64,000 nt of DNA from Notospermus geniculatus (GCA_002633025.1 NMRB01000070.1:560510-624509), one strand, 5' to 3'. Positions 25,646 through 37,776 are shown, numbered from the stretch's first letter. A program made the numbers and translations. The notes: generated from the letters alone by a model not told the origin.

Positions 25646-28141
25646 TGCCGGTGCACAAAAAAGCACTGCTCCAACAAGTTACATGCCATCAGCAAATACC
25701 AAGGTTTGGAACTGGGAGATCAATGGTGCGCCTGTTAGTTTAGCTTTACGTAAGTTCACACTATTAAAGTTGTTGTGTATTCATGACAGTTGAAGGTCCC
25801 AAACTGTCGTTGCTGTACATTGAAAGTATTGTCACCCTATAGAGTGAACTGTTTGAAGTGCCCAACAGTTATGAATAGAGAACAGTTCTATTAACGACTG
25901 TCCGAAACGGCTCCAGAAATTAAAATGAAACGGTTCTTAGTAGTCATCATCTGCTGCAGTCTTCACTGATGAATTATTCAGTCCGTTCTCATTTGACTCG
26001 CAGTTGATGCTTAGCATTCATTTCACCTGAAATAGAAACGATGCGTTCTTTACATTATCGTACGACAAAAATGATATTTTATCCAAGAGTTATTAAAGGG
26101 AGACTCCACTCATTGTAAACTTTTGAATTTTTATCAATTCATAGAGACTAATGCCATGAATTGTGATGTCACTAGTGTCAATAGGCTGACGACCTTTGTA
26201 GTGAATGAGCTAATACTGTGACTGCCCAGTCCTATTGGTTGTTCCTTCATGAATATGCATTAAGCACATGTGACATCACATGTGCTGTGCAATGGTCCCC
26301 TTGGGATTCAATTAAAATACATGTACTTAAAATGATGAGTTTGCTGATTCAAAAAATCTGACATGTTGCAGATATCAATGAATTTGAATGCATAAACGAT
26401 ATTTCAAAAATTCAAAATTTTACAGTGGAGTCTGCCTTTAAAATGGTGAATAATGTAAGTGTTGCGTGCGAAAAAGGAAAATGGAGTCGCCAGTAAGACT
26501 AAATGCCTGGAATTTATTCTACCAGATTAATGCTGATAGTTATGGAAAATGCTTCTCGCTTTCCCGTTTACATTACCATCGGAATCGGATGAAGATATTG
26601 GCGCCATTTAACTTGGTTTGCAAACAAAACAACTCACAGGCAGAACCAATGGTTGAAGTGTTTGCCAGTGGCATCCCCCTTCGTAAAGAGGCCTACAACT
26701 AATTTAGTTGTCGGCTTGAAGGTGCGAACTGGCTATCAAAAGGCAATTCACCATTGATGGTTTCACTGCCACTTCGGCCGAGACCAACGACACACACGAC
26801 TTGACCATAGTTTTCTATGCCTGACTTGCCCATGGACAGCACTGAAAAACACTGCTTCGTCAAAATGACGAACTTAGGTTCATTTTCCATTTATCACCAA
26901 ACTGAGTATCTAATTCGTCGAAATGACAATCCACGGTTCGTCATTTGGACGAACCTTGTTAGAGATTGTTTGAGATACAACAAGGGTTCGTCGAAATGAC
27001 GACCGTGGATTTGTCATTTCGATGAATAAGATATGTACTCTGCAGTTTGGTGATAAATAGAAAACAAACCTAAATTCGTCATTATATTGACGAAGCAGTT
27101 TTCCAGTGAGCCAGCTTGCGCGAGAAACTCTCTTCACACTGTTACCAATTATTTAAATAAACCTAAACAAACCTAAATTCGTCATTATATTGACGAAGCA
27201 GAGTTTTTCAGTGAGCCAGCTTGCGCGAGAAACTCTCTTCACACTGTTACCAATTATTTAAATAAACCTAAACAAACCTAAATTCGTCATTATATTGACG
27301 AAGCAGAGTTTTTCAGTGAGCCATCTTGCGCGAGAAACTCTCTTTACACTGTTACCAATTATTTAAATAAACCTAACAAACCTAAATTCGTCATTATATT
27401 GACGAAGCAGAGTTTTTCAGTGAGCCAGCTTGCGCGAGAAACTCTCTTTACACTGTTACCAATTATTTAAATAAACCTAAACAAACCTAAATTCGTCATT
27501 ATATTGACGAAGCAGAGTTTTTCAGTGAGCCAGCTTGCGCGAGAAACTCTCTTCACACTGTTACCAATTTAAATAATCTAATTTGTACCTTTCAGAGATG
27601 GACAAAATGGACTTATGGTGCAATGATGAACTACTTGATGTCACTGTAAGTACCAAAGAGGTGTTCATTTACCACAGTCATGGTAAAGAATGAAAAGAGG
27701 TCAATAACCCATCTTCCAAAATTTTCGCAAGGGAAGCTCGGATCATTGGTGAGAGAGTGGTGTGAAAGATTACAAAAACGCTTGTCTGATTCAACCTCGT
27801 TCCCAGGGCTTAACGTTGGCTTGTTACCGAAAGCCGAAAATGACCTCGTCCCAAAGCAAAAGCAGAAGAGATTTCGAGTTAGATCCTGGGGACGAGGTTG
27901 TTGTTTGATTGTGTTGTGAATGTGAATTTTCTTTTCTCCCGCCTACCATGTAAATCATACATACCACGTTCCGTTTCAGAGCAACTTTACAGACGAAGGA
28001 TCAGAGCTTGATTTTTGCCTGTTCGAACACAAAGCAAGAATAAAAATTAGCAGTAGCGGAAAAAGTACGGATGGATTGACACATATTCTCACGGTAGATG
28101 GCGCCGTGATACCCGAGACCAAAGAGACCAAAACGAAGTAA
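25646..28141 (+). CDS. FAIM: FAIM-family protein, three 3' exons (copy 1)
   Basis: Fas apoptotic inhibitory molecule, a small cytosolic beta-rich protein linked to apoptosis control and protein aggregation. Exons: 25646-25749 (34 codons, ending in GAPVSLAL), 27596-27645 (QMDKMDLWCNDELLDVT) and 27980-28141 (53 codons and TAA). Junction phases agree (1, then 0), with GTAAGT donors and CAG acceptors. Together they cover roughly the last 105 residues of a ~180-residue family. Diagnostic are the MDLWCN motif, the acidic TDEGSELDF stretch, SSGK, and the final HILTVDG...IPE. The first visible exon starts mid-codon and the N-terminal exons are not recognisable upstream. The last intron is short; the first carries a TTAA element and a minisatellite. 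Near-identical exons lie at 37777-39528. Confidence 0.8.
26097..26437. mobile_element. TTAA-flanked TIR element, 341 bp, in FAIM intron
   Basis: Ends AGGGAGACTCCACT and AGTGGAGTCTGCCT are inverted, and the next ~20 bases (TTGTAAACTTTTGAATTTT and TTCAAAATTTTACAG) continue the pairing. TTAA flanks both ends (26093-26096, 26438-26441). The second copy has a single TTAA near 38118 and no element. No open frame. Confidence 0.85.
27061..27566. repeat. ~105-bp minisatellite, five units, in FAIM intron
   Basis: The unit contains TTCGTCATTATATTGACGAA, GTGAGCCAGCTTGCGCGAG and CTGTTACCAATTATTTAAAT. The palindromic TTCGTC...GACGAA segment starts at 27075, 27178, 27283, 27387 and 27492. The second block copy has a single unit (about 38875-38965), so copy number differs between the two copies. 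Related TTCGTCnnnATGACGAA inverted words lie just upstream at 26855-27020. Confidence 0.9.
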
Positions 28142-29038
28142 CACCAGTTATGGACATCACGTGACTTCGTGTTGTTTCTTGGATAAATGACCATTTACTA
28201 ATTACCAATAAAACAATTTTTTGATTATTTTTCACTTTGTACAGTGTGATTATATAATATATACTCATATCGTCGCTGTGCTCTTCTTGGCTGCTCTAAG
28301 CTTATTTTTGGCACGATAAGAATATTCGAATGTTTGAATGAGGTGATGCCTTGCGTGAGATGAACTTTTTAAGTGCACATTTTTACTCTTAATAGAGTTG
28401 GAACGACACGAAGCTCTGAAGGGACGTGCAAGGATTTCTCATATAATGCAAGAACCATGAAGATAAGAAACATGGCGCATCAACAAATTCCTGCCGGCAG
28501 TGCTCATGAACCTACACTGCCTACCTTCAAACAAGGAATGACTTCGAAAGGAATGTACTGTTTATTGTGTATACATGTACTTAAGATTCTCCGATCTAAG
28601 GCTGGTATTGGATACTCAAGCTGAGCTCACTGGGCCTAGAAAATGAACATTTCCAGGGCGATGTGTCGATTTCTCAGCAACTATCACACCATCAGCAAGG
28701 CCAACCAATCAGCAAAAAGCATGGGCAGCGACCTGAGCTGGGACGGTCCACCGATTTAATCGGTGAATCTGATATCTTAGATCGGTGAATCTGAGTATTT
28801 AAAAAAAATAAGATTTCATTCCATTCTTCTACAAAAAACCAAACTCATATTTCATGAACTCCTCTTTTTTATCACTAATTTCTTGCGTTGACAGTTATAA
28901 TTATCTGTATTTTACCAGATTTTACTACAGTACTTAAATCATCAAATATTTTTTTCCTAGCCTGACGATTAGACGGAGCGAAAAATATTCCTTATACACT
29001 ATTTATAAGAGAATTTCATACGGGGAGACGTTCTCTCC
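28142..29038. other. FAIM 3' flank, no further gene
   Basis: CAATAAAAC at about 28206 is a likely poly(A) signal for the FAIM transcript. The rest is AT-rich without recognised exons. Confidence 0.45.
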
Positions 29039-29041
29039 ATT

Positions 29042-29171
29042 AGGGAGTTTTCGCAAAGCCCCCGAGACGCCAACGCGAACGCCAAATCAATTGTTCGATG
29101 CCACGAAGAGAGCACCGAACAAAAGGATAGACGTTCGCGTTGGCGTTTCGGGGGCTTTGCGAAAACTCCCT
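29042..29171. mobile_element. MITE family F1, copy 3, with empty site in the other copy
   Basis: A 130-bp palindrome-like element from AGGGAGTTTTCGCAAAGCCC to its reverse. ATT flanks both sides (29039-29041, 29172-29174), while the second block copy has one ATT (about 40566-40568) and no element. The 3-bp duplication and absence from the partner copy indicate a recent insertion. Confidence 0.88.
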
Positions 29172-29384
29172 ATTTTTCAACGATGAACTCGAGAGAAATA
29201 AAGAGAAATAAATACATGTACAGGAATTCCTAATGGACAACTACACGTACATATTTGGCCTACAAAATTAAACAAAACATGAGGAACACTTCAATTGGTA
29301 TACAAACCATTCCACAGTGCATCATGAATCATCAATGGTTGAATCACTATGGTAACAGGGTCGTCACTTCGTCGTTATCATCAT

Positions 29385-29440
29385 CACCATCATATTTGAC
29401 GTCATCATCATCATCATCATCTACGTCATACCATCAACAT
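29385..29440. repeat. (TCA)n simple repeat
   Basis: Runs of TCATCATCATCATCATCATC interrupted by TTTGACG. The corresponding run in the second block copy is at about 40770-40805. Confidence 0.8.
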
Positions 29441-29507
29441 CAGGATCATCGTAATCATGGACGAACCCGTTTGCCTCGACCGCAGTGACGCTGAAATATA
29501 AGCTCAC

Positions 29508-29661
29508 TGAAGCGGGTGATCCACTGTTGCGATTTTGGCTTGAGACGGGGTTGCGTTTCCTTGCGATTACCTTATATGGACTTCCGATTGCCATATAAGG
29601 TAACCGCAAGGGAACGCAACCCCGTCTCAAGCCAAAATCGCAACAGTGGATCACCCGCTTA
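29508..29661. mobile_element. near-perfect palindromic element, absent from other copy
   Basis: GAAGCGGGTGATCCACTGTT pairs with AACAGTGGATCACCCGCTT, and the stem continues almost to the centre near 29583. The second copy runs straight from CACT to AAAAGTC around 40890 without it. No clear target duplication. Non-coding. Confidence 0.85.
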
Positions 29662-30667
29662 AAAGTCAGTTTATTGGCTGCACGTTTCCAACAATGAGAG
29701 TAACAAACTTGTTGGACAAAACTGTCTCGTATGTAGGCCTACAGAGGAAAATTGTTATTTCCAACATGTTCAAATGTTGCTATGCCGTTAATTTGTTGGC
29801 CAGTGTATACAGGGTCAAAAAATCGTGATGCTCAGGAATAGGCTATTTAAATTTTTCGCGGTTGTCGGTACGCTTTCCAAAATAGTTTTCACGAATGCTG
29901 ACTCCGGGCAGGATAAGTCATTTGTTTTCTGATCTATATGGATGTGGTCTTCCACAAAAAGGTGAAAATAAAAATACAAAATTGATGTAAGTGCACTCCG
30001 AACGAGGGGCGAAATTGTCAATCAGCTGCTTTGACGAAGTTGATAAACAGTGTTAGCCCAGTAAAAGCCAGCCTTTCGAGATCGTCAACATGGCAACGTT
30101 TTGGTTTTGGAGTAGTCCTCCATTACGGAGTTGGTCTGAATTATTCAGTTTGTACTATTTGATCAATTCTTGCTGGTTCACTGGTAAACCTTCCATGGCA
30201 AGCACATACAAAGCGTCGAAGATGGGCACGTCTACAAGACACATTCGTTAGGTTGGGCATGCCTTATCAGTGTAATTTTCAGGTTAATGAAGGCATATCG
30301 ACACACACTTTTAAGACTCCAAACTTTCTCCTGCAGGGGGAACTACTGCCTTGTCTTGCAAAAATGGCGTCACATCCGGCAGGATAATACTGACGAGTCA
30401 ATGTTGAAGGAGATAGCGATGACCCCGTGGAGGTCCTGTAGTTTACTGAATGGCACACGTGTTATACATGTATATCAAAATCTAATAATTTGTTGCTCCC
30501 GGACACTTCCTCTGGGGACCATTTTCCCTATTACATCGACTCTTGATAATGGATTGGCATCTGAACTTCACCTTAGTTTACCTCTATCCGTCCACGTGTC
30601 TCATGCTCTTTCTGGCTTTCACCTCCATGCTATTGATGGAGTTGAAAACTGCATTAGGTAATACGGC

Positions 30668-31543
30668 TTAAAGCCCGTGTCACACTGTCCCGAAATAGAC
30701 ACCCGATGGCCATACGAATATGGCGACATTTGGAAATCTTACTGATAAGTGCCAGCCTGAAGAAGACCCCGGTTGGGATCGAAAATTTGCAAGATTCTGG
30801 AAGTTGACTTCGGGGCCATCTTCACGCAGAATTCAAAATTCCATTAAGAAAATGGCGCCCGCCATGTAGGGGGACAGACCGAAATGTCACCCCGAGAAAA
30901 CATTGTTGACCGAGGCCGCCGAAAGAGTCTGAGGGAAATTTTACCTTTTTAGCACGGCAGGAACGACTATGCATGGTCATCGATTGACGGAATAAGCCGA
31001 TTGTACAATAGGACTCACATTTTGTGCCATGGATTAGGTCACTTCCGACCAGGGATTCTAAAGTTCAGCCAGACGGTAAATCGATCCTTATACAATACAA
31101 TTCCACTTTATTTCATCGGCAATCCACCTCAAACGACTAGGCTCGATCGCCTTCTATATATCACTCAGCGAAAACCACGATAAAACGTGTTAAAAAGGTA
31201 AAATTTCCCTCGGACTATTTCGTTCCTTGTTCGTTCACCATACGTTTCATGGGCGCAGCCATGTTTTTCGGCCGTTGGCCAATCAGATTCGGATGCTCTG
31301 AGCTGGACACTCGCCACCTGGCGGTTACGAGATTTTGTAGTCTGTTCTACCAGACTCTCTCCTGTAAGAGAGAGAGGCTGGTGACGCGAGACTACATTGT
31401 GTCTTGAGCGGGAGACATTGAAAAATGTTCACCGCTCACGTGACGCGTCTCGGCCAATCATATTCACGGATTCTCTCTTGAGGTACGATATATTCGTATG
31501 GCCATCTGGTGTCTAATTTCGGGACAGTGTGACACGGGCTTAA
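30668..31543. mobile_element. TIR element, 876 bp, ~58-bp terminal repeats
   Basis: TTAAAGCCCGTGTCACACTG at the left is matched inverted at the right end (CAGTGTGACACGGGCTTAA), and the repeat continues through GGCCATACGAATAT. It begins ten bases after copy 1 of the big block stops matching copy 2. TTAA lies at both ends but it cannot be separated from the element sequence. No transposase frame. Confidence 0.75.
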
Positions 31544-31795
31544 AGATAATATATCACGACTTCATTGTTTACGTTTAATGTTTGTAAACATTGATGTTTA
31601 CATTATGTTATTTTGGACTTTTGGGACATGCCAACCAACCAAATTGAATATTTTCAGTATCAAAAGAATTTCTAGAGGGGCACGCCACCAACAAATTACT
31701 CATAAGACAAAGAAAAACGAGAAATAAACAAACAAAATGTAAATAAACAATGATTTTCGTGGCCCGCGAAAATATCCGTGATATATTATCTTTAA
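31540..31795. mobile_element. TIR element abutting the previous one
   Basis: TTAAAGATAATATATCACG and CGTGATATATTATCTTTAA are inverted ends ~255 bp apart. Its first four bases are the last four of the 30668-31543 element, so one may have inserted at the end of the other. Confidence 0.65.
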
Positions 31796-32035
31796 AGGGA
31801 CATCCAAAGAATGAGAGACCACAAAACTTGACACACAAAATGGTAATAAAAAGTCAAATTTCAGAATCTTTGCAAATTTTCGACTCCAACCGGGGTCTTC
31901 TTCAGGTTGGCACTTTACAATATGAAAATCCAGACAAGACTCTTAAAGGGAGACATGCGAAAAATATCGCCCGGCGGGCACTAGTTGTTTTTGTTTTGAT
32001 TAGCCCACAGCGCCGTCTGTCAGCGGTGACACTAC
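31796..32035. other. repeat remnant inverted with respect to 30748-30800
   Basis: 31861-31914 (CAACCGGGGTCTTCTTCAGG core) is the inverted match of 30748-30800 over about 53 bases. The two lie ~1.1 kb apart, outside the terminal repeats named above. It probably marks an older, partly overwritten element. Confidence 0.55.
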
Positions 32036-33063
32036 GCTTGCATTTTAGAACTGTTTGACCTTGACCTTGACCTCTGACCTTCAAGGTCATTGCGTAATCT
32101 GAAAGCTCATCCTTGATAACCTAGGAGTAGGTGAAGGTTTTAGGCTTCCACCATCACCAGGTTCTGACTTATCTCATGTTATCTGTGACGGTTGACTGCG
32201 ACCTTGACCTCTGACCTTGAGAAGTATTGCGTAACTGAAACAGGCATCCTTAATTAAACTTATAGGAGATGGTTAATTCAGGTCTCTAATTAGTTTTCTC
32301 CTGAAATTCTGAGCAGATTTGCACTTCAGAACTGCTTAACCTTGACCTTGACCTCTCACCTTCAAGGTCATTGCGTAATCTGAAAGCTCGTCTTTGAAAA
32401 CGTAGGTGTACGTGAAGGTTTTAGGCTTCTACCATCACCAGATTCTGACTTATCCCATGTTATCAAATTTGAATATCAAATCTCGCCATAATACAAGAGA
32501 AGGACATCGGAGCGATGTCAATGGTTTCCGATGAGAAGTTTACAACTCTAGAACTAGTTAACTGTAACCTTGACCTCTAACCTTGAGAAGTATTGCGTAA
32601 CTGGAACAGGGATCCTTGATTAAACCAATAGGGGATGGTTAATGCAGGCTTCTAATTAGTTTTCCCCTGAAAGAACTGTTTGACCTTGACCTCTGACCTT
32701 CAAGGTCATTGTGTAATCTGAAAGCTCATCCTTGATAACCTAGGTGTAGATGAAGGTTTTAGGCATCCACCATCACCAGGTTCTGTCTCATGTTATTTGT
32801 GATGGTTGGCTGTGACCTTGACCTCTGACCTTGAGAAGTATTGCATAACTGGAACAGGATCCCTGATTAAACCTATCGGGGATGGTAAATTCAGGCTTCT
32901 AATTCGTTTTTTCCTGAAATTCCCAGGAGATTTGCGCTTAAGAACTGTTTGACCTTGACCTTGACCTCTAACCTTCAAGGTCATTGCGTAATCTGAAAGC
33001 TCATCCTTGATAACTTAGGTGTAGGTGAAGGTTTTAGGTCTCTACCATCTCCAGATTCTGACT
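32036..33063. repeat. dimeric tandem array with nuclear-receptor half-sites
   Basis: Two related monomers alternate. Type A (starts near 32055, 32338, 32681, 32948) has TGACCTTGACCTCTGACCTT followed by CAAGGTCATTGCGTAATC. Type B (near 32199, 32568, 32811) has TGACCTTGAGAAGTATTGCG. Spacing is irregular, so the array is partly deleted. Each A unit contains TCAAGGTCA, the extended half-site of ERR/SF-1 receptors, and a TTGCGTAA bZIP-like site. No coding capacity. Whether these sites act is unknown. Confidence 0.8.
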
Positions 33064-33187
33064 TACATGTATGTTACTAGTGCTCTAGCTGGCCTCGGAG
33101 ACAAGTTATTCAAGAAACAAAAGTGTGACAGACAAAATCTCAACTTTCGATATATCAATTTCACCATGAACCAGGTATCGGAGACTG

Positions 33188-33188
33188 N
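33188..33188. other. single n at the start of block copy 2
   Basis: An n placeholder sits exactly where the sequence begins to match 21091 onward, marking an assembly join of unknown reliability. Confidence 0.95.
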
Positions 33189-33349
33189 TAAAGTATTTGT
33201 CGTGCACGCGAGAGGTCACCCCGAGGCCGATAGCCACGACATCTCTGAGGAACTTCTAAAACTAGCTTCTTACATTTTAGGCGTTACATTTTTAACTCAA
33301 TTTTTGATTGCAGACAGACTTGTACTTTATGCGTTTGATCATCGACGTG

Positions 33350-33532
33350 CACACTGTAAAAAGAAATAGGTACAGCGTACCCATAGCAATGGGTAAATTC
33401 TTTGTCCACTTTTTAAGCCCATTTCCCATGGGCCCGCTGTACCCATCAACTCGGAATGAGTTAAGTGTTCCCATGTTGGTATGTGTACCCACGGCTCCGT
33501 ACCCATAAAAACGGATGATTTTTTACAGCGCA
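33350..33532. repeat. MITE-like unit with CACTGTAAAAA ends (copy in block 2)
   Basis: The block-2 counterpart of 21250-21432, identical as far as I can read. Confidence 0.55.
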
Positions 33533-35821
33533 CTGCAGACAAAATGCATGCTTCGATAGGTGTTCATCCATAAGCTACTAGTATGTTGACCGATAGGAAC
33601 ACAAGCAATAATTATTTATTCACGCAGTCTATGGGAACATACCTGCAATTTACATCATAAAATGATCAATTTTAATTGACGTGGTTCATATGAATTTGCA
33701 TGTTAGATTAAACGATTATTTTCAAAACAGATCAATATTACTTGACAGATACATACATGAACTATAGTCTCTTGCCTCACAAATACGGCGTACTGACGTT
33801 GAGGTAGGCCCCATTTTACACCGAGGCACTCAGTCTCTGTAATACGCATGCGCGAACTGCGCAGCAACAGAAACTGATACCAACGTCGACAATTTTTGTT
33901 ACATGTACGAGAATACCGAAATCCTGGTATTAAACCTGATTGGTCGATTTTGAATTCAGATGTTACAGCCATGCTGATTGGCCATATAATATTGGACGGG
34001 GGTGTCACATGGCTGCAAATTAACGGCGCTCTATTGCAAGATCACGTGGCTGAGGCCAGCCGTGCGCAAAGCAGCATCACACAGATTTTAGACGTTGTAG
34101 CCAAACCCTCGGTCTGGCTGCGCGAGACTAGCCCCATTTCAGTTCTGGCCTTTTTCCCGAAATCGCCAATAGTTGTATACTTAGTTATCACACCAGTCTG
34201 GGATGAATATTGTTCACGATGCCTTTTTGGACTTCGCCAAGTGAAAGCGCTTGAATTGTCAACAAAAAATCGTGACCGTATGCATCAATCATGGAACTTC
34301 ACTGCATCACACCCATGGCGATATCCATACCACTTCGTGGATACGGTTCGTTGATGGCTTTTTCGATGGCACTCAAATCATGGAACCGACCTCATAAAGT
34401 CAAGATTTGGTTTATTTATCTGACATTTCGCCGAGTACTACACTTATAAAAGTAATTATAACAGCAATTAGGGGAACATATTGATTTTTACTCGAATTCT
34501 TTGCATATCCTGTCGCGCACAGAGAATGTGACTTTTTCTTGTGGCAGTTTTCCGTGTTTTCTCCATATGTGGAGTAAACGAAAGGACAGGAGCGATAAGA
34601 TTTTATATTCGAGTGTAAAGGCTACGAAGCGAGACCACGCTACGGGGTTTACACTAAACTATGTCAAAATGGAAATGCTTGGGATTCGCAGCAGAAAACA
34701 TCCGAAACTTATCAATGAGTGAATGTTTGCATCAATATCACCAAAAATTCTTCCTAGACGAAAATAGTGTGGAAAGTATTTGTATAGAGAGAGCAGTATA
34801 CACGTTTATTGCTTTGCAATCGACGTTAGTTCCAGCGAATAATCCACAGCACCGTTCATCACCATCACTTGATTATATGTTATAATGCTTTCATTCTGCC
34901 AGCCAATATCATGAATGCAGTTTATTAGTGTCACGCTTGCAATTATTGCCGAGTTCCATAAAGTGGTGCGTTTCTTTTTTCTGTTTCGCTGAGAAATAAA
35001 CTTTGAGCGGTTAAACATGAATTAAGTAGTCTCAGTCAAGGGCACGAATTCGCTTACCAATGCCCCAGTTTTGCATTCAATGCCATAAAACTTTGATTCC
35101 TTTCTCAAATTCCATTTCACTTCGCCACGATGTACAGTGAAGTTTACACTAGGCGATGCATCGCGTTTTTTTTAAATGGCCGCCATACGGCCATTAACAC
35201 CAACCGCGACATTGTGAAAGAACTTCTTTCTGTCACTTTTTTGGAAAATGAAAGCAACGATGCCTGTGGCACAAAAATACGATGAACATGGTGAAAAATG
35301 TGTTGGAATGGTTTGGTTAACGGAGCCAGAGGTAAAAATCTGGCGCAGTAACTAATTGGAACGAACGGACAGTGGGTACTCTTCAGCATTCCCTCATGGC
35401 ATAATTGATCTTTCAGAACCAGATTAGAGGTTTTAGTTGCTGATGAAACATTACCGTCAATGCCCAACGGAACAGATTTTGGTTACTGCTAATAGAGGCG
35501 ATTTTAAGTCTCCCCCATGGAGACAGTTCTTTGGCTTTCCTACTTTCAACAAAACTAATCTGACCAGCTACTAGAACCACCGCGGAATACAACACAAAAT
35601 CACCAAAGCTCCAATACTGCAACTAGGATCTCTGCACTAGATCAAAATACAATTTTCTAACACCAGTGGGAATATCAATTGCTGTTAGATTTCATGTTAT
35701 CCGATTTGTTGAGGACTGGTGCCTCCCTTGGGCAATCAGAGTATTGTAAACGAAACAAATCACTCCATCCTCTTGTCATTTACGTATGTCGTTTTTTTTC
35801 GTTGATGGTGTACAGTCATCA

Positions 35822-36217
35822 GCATTAGTTTGTATACACCTGTAATTTGGTTATATTTCAGCACCAAGAACACCAAATTCAACCGGGTTTGTTGCATGTG
35901 AAATTAAAATCCTTCTGGCAAATGTTCCCATTGATTTTAAAAATTTGCTTTTATGATGACATTATGTAATTTACTTCTCAAAAAAAGGTAGAAAATCCAA
36001 TTTTTTTATTCCCCATAAAATTCTTGATTTTCCTTCATTCCCTAGTGCATCTAACTGTTTTAAAATCATTGGTAAAAGTTTCATTCAAAAAATCGCCCTC
36101 GCTTTCAAGAAAAAATGACTTTTCCACAAAAAGCTTCTAGAGACACCTTCCATATCATTGACAATGTCCCTGTCAATATGACTCGGATACAATTTGGATG
36201 ACAATAAAAGTGTCATN
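35822..36217. other. copy-2-specific insert ending in n
   Basis: AT-rich DNA with no counterpart at 23890 in copy 1. No coding frame and no clear terminal repeats. The n at 36217 at its end means part could be an assembly artefact. Confidence 0.6.
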
Positions 36218-37776
36218 TGTACATAACAATCACCACAGCCGAGCCGAGTGGGAATGACGGAGGACTGGGAACCAGCTACGAAATTCTCAAGGCAATACCC
36301 GATATCGCCAGAGTGACCATCATGACCATTGCTTGTTCGGGCAACACTCGTTCTGAATTATCATGGTATTATCTATAGAAGCACGATGGGAGGTGCAGCA
36401 AACAACCCAGACCAAATTGTAGCACTTTTTAATGCATGACAGAGAACTGGCAAAGTTGTAAACAGACAGTCACATCTTCCACGAATGTGCTTTTGTACGC
36501 CAATACAATTATATCGTTTTCAATCATGATAAATCATCATATCAATTCCTTCTCTCGGCAACTGGCGAAGCGGAGCGATATGATTGGTTACCAGAGGAAA
36601 ACACATCATTTTTGAAAAAAAAACGAATTCAATTACTGGCGTTCCCCATTATTTGATTTTGATTTCGTCAGCCTCATCTGCATATCGGTCATTTTGTCAA
36701 ATCGTTACATCGTTTATTTTTTGGACGAAATATGTATTGCATTTTCATAAATGACAGGAGCTTTTTATCTCGTTATATTTAAACCATTATGTCATTTACC
36801 CTGATACATTTCTAATATCAGACGTTCCGACGGCATCGCTTGAAAAAATGCTGGCCAGTACTCTCACAGAATTTCATTAAATGCGTTGCAGAGTTATATT
36901 AAATTAATAAAAACACTAAAACCAAGCCAAACACAGTTTGCCAATTTTGCACCATTTATTACATGGATGTTTATGATTCCAATAATTTAATCATCCTCAT
37001 TCCTTGGCAAAAGGAGAAACGACGCAATATCCTTTTGACGGATACTCAGTAACAAACGTATTTGATTTTCTTAGTAATAACTTCGTGTAGTCGAGTCATT
37101 GAACGTGTTATACGTTACATACACGTGTATCGCTAGACCATGTATGTACTTTGGCGATATTACTTGAGAGACTGTTGAGTATACAAAGAAAAACCGTGGT
37201 GACATACCCAATATTTTCCTGTTAACTTTTTTTACATGAAGTGCGTGTACCTTGACCAAGTGCTTTTTGGCGATATTTTGAGAGACCACATCCTACGTAA
37301 CGACATATCCATACACTCAACACCGAAGACAATTTTCCTATTACATTTATTTTACGATGAAGTAAAAGGTGTTATGAAAGTGCTCATCATGAAAGCGACG
37401 TTTCCGACCACTCAACGCTATCATATATACAGCAAAGATGCGCAGGTCGGAAACATAATGGTATTACACATCATTATACTACATACATTGACATGTTGAT
37501 CTCGAAAACATTTTGTAATGGTTCGTCCCCTCGTATAGGTTTTCCCGGCACGGCAATATGCATATTTCCAATTTGTCTATAAGCGATAGAAGCGAATAAT
37601 GCAGAGTCTAGAGGCGCAATCATGCTACAAGTACTAGAATTGGTGTAATACATCGACTTGTTGGCGTAAGCAGCGAGACCAATGGTACTCGAATCACTCA
37701 CGAGTAGAACTCGGCGGTCTCTGCAAATCCTGGCAAGGAGAGTCATACGAATTAACCCAATTCCTTCTCTTTACAG

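Larger units (their letters stand above)
21091..30657. repeat. large duplicated block, copy 1 (carries FAIM 3' exons)
   Basis: From TAAAGTATTTGTCGTGCACG onward this block matches 33189-41573 almost base for base, with sparse substitutions plus discrete insertions and deletions. Copy 1 alone carries TIR elements at 22927-23109, 26097-26437, 29042-29171 and 29508-29661, extra DNA at about 24068-24245 and 25790-25905, and a five-unit minisatellite. Direct orientation, ~2.5 kb apart. The other copy starts at an n, which favours two haplotypes of one locus over a real duplication. Confidence 0.9.

Noticed and set aside
27061-27566. CRISPR-like array
   Set aside because: Units of ~105 bp are repeated in full without unique spacers; it is a eukaryotic intronic minisatellite.
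32036-33063. Tandem array as a coding repeat protein
   Set aside because: No continuous frame runs through the units, and stops occur in every monomer.
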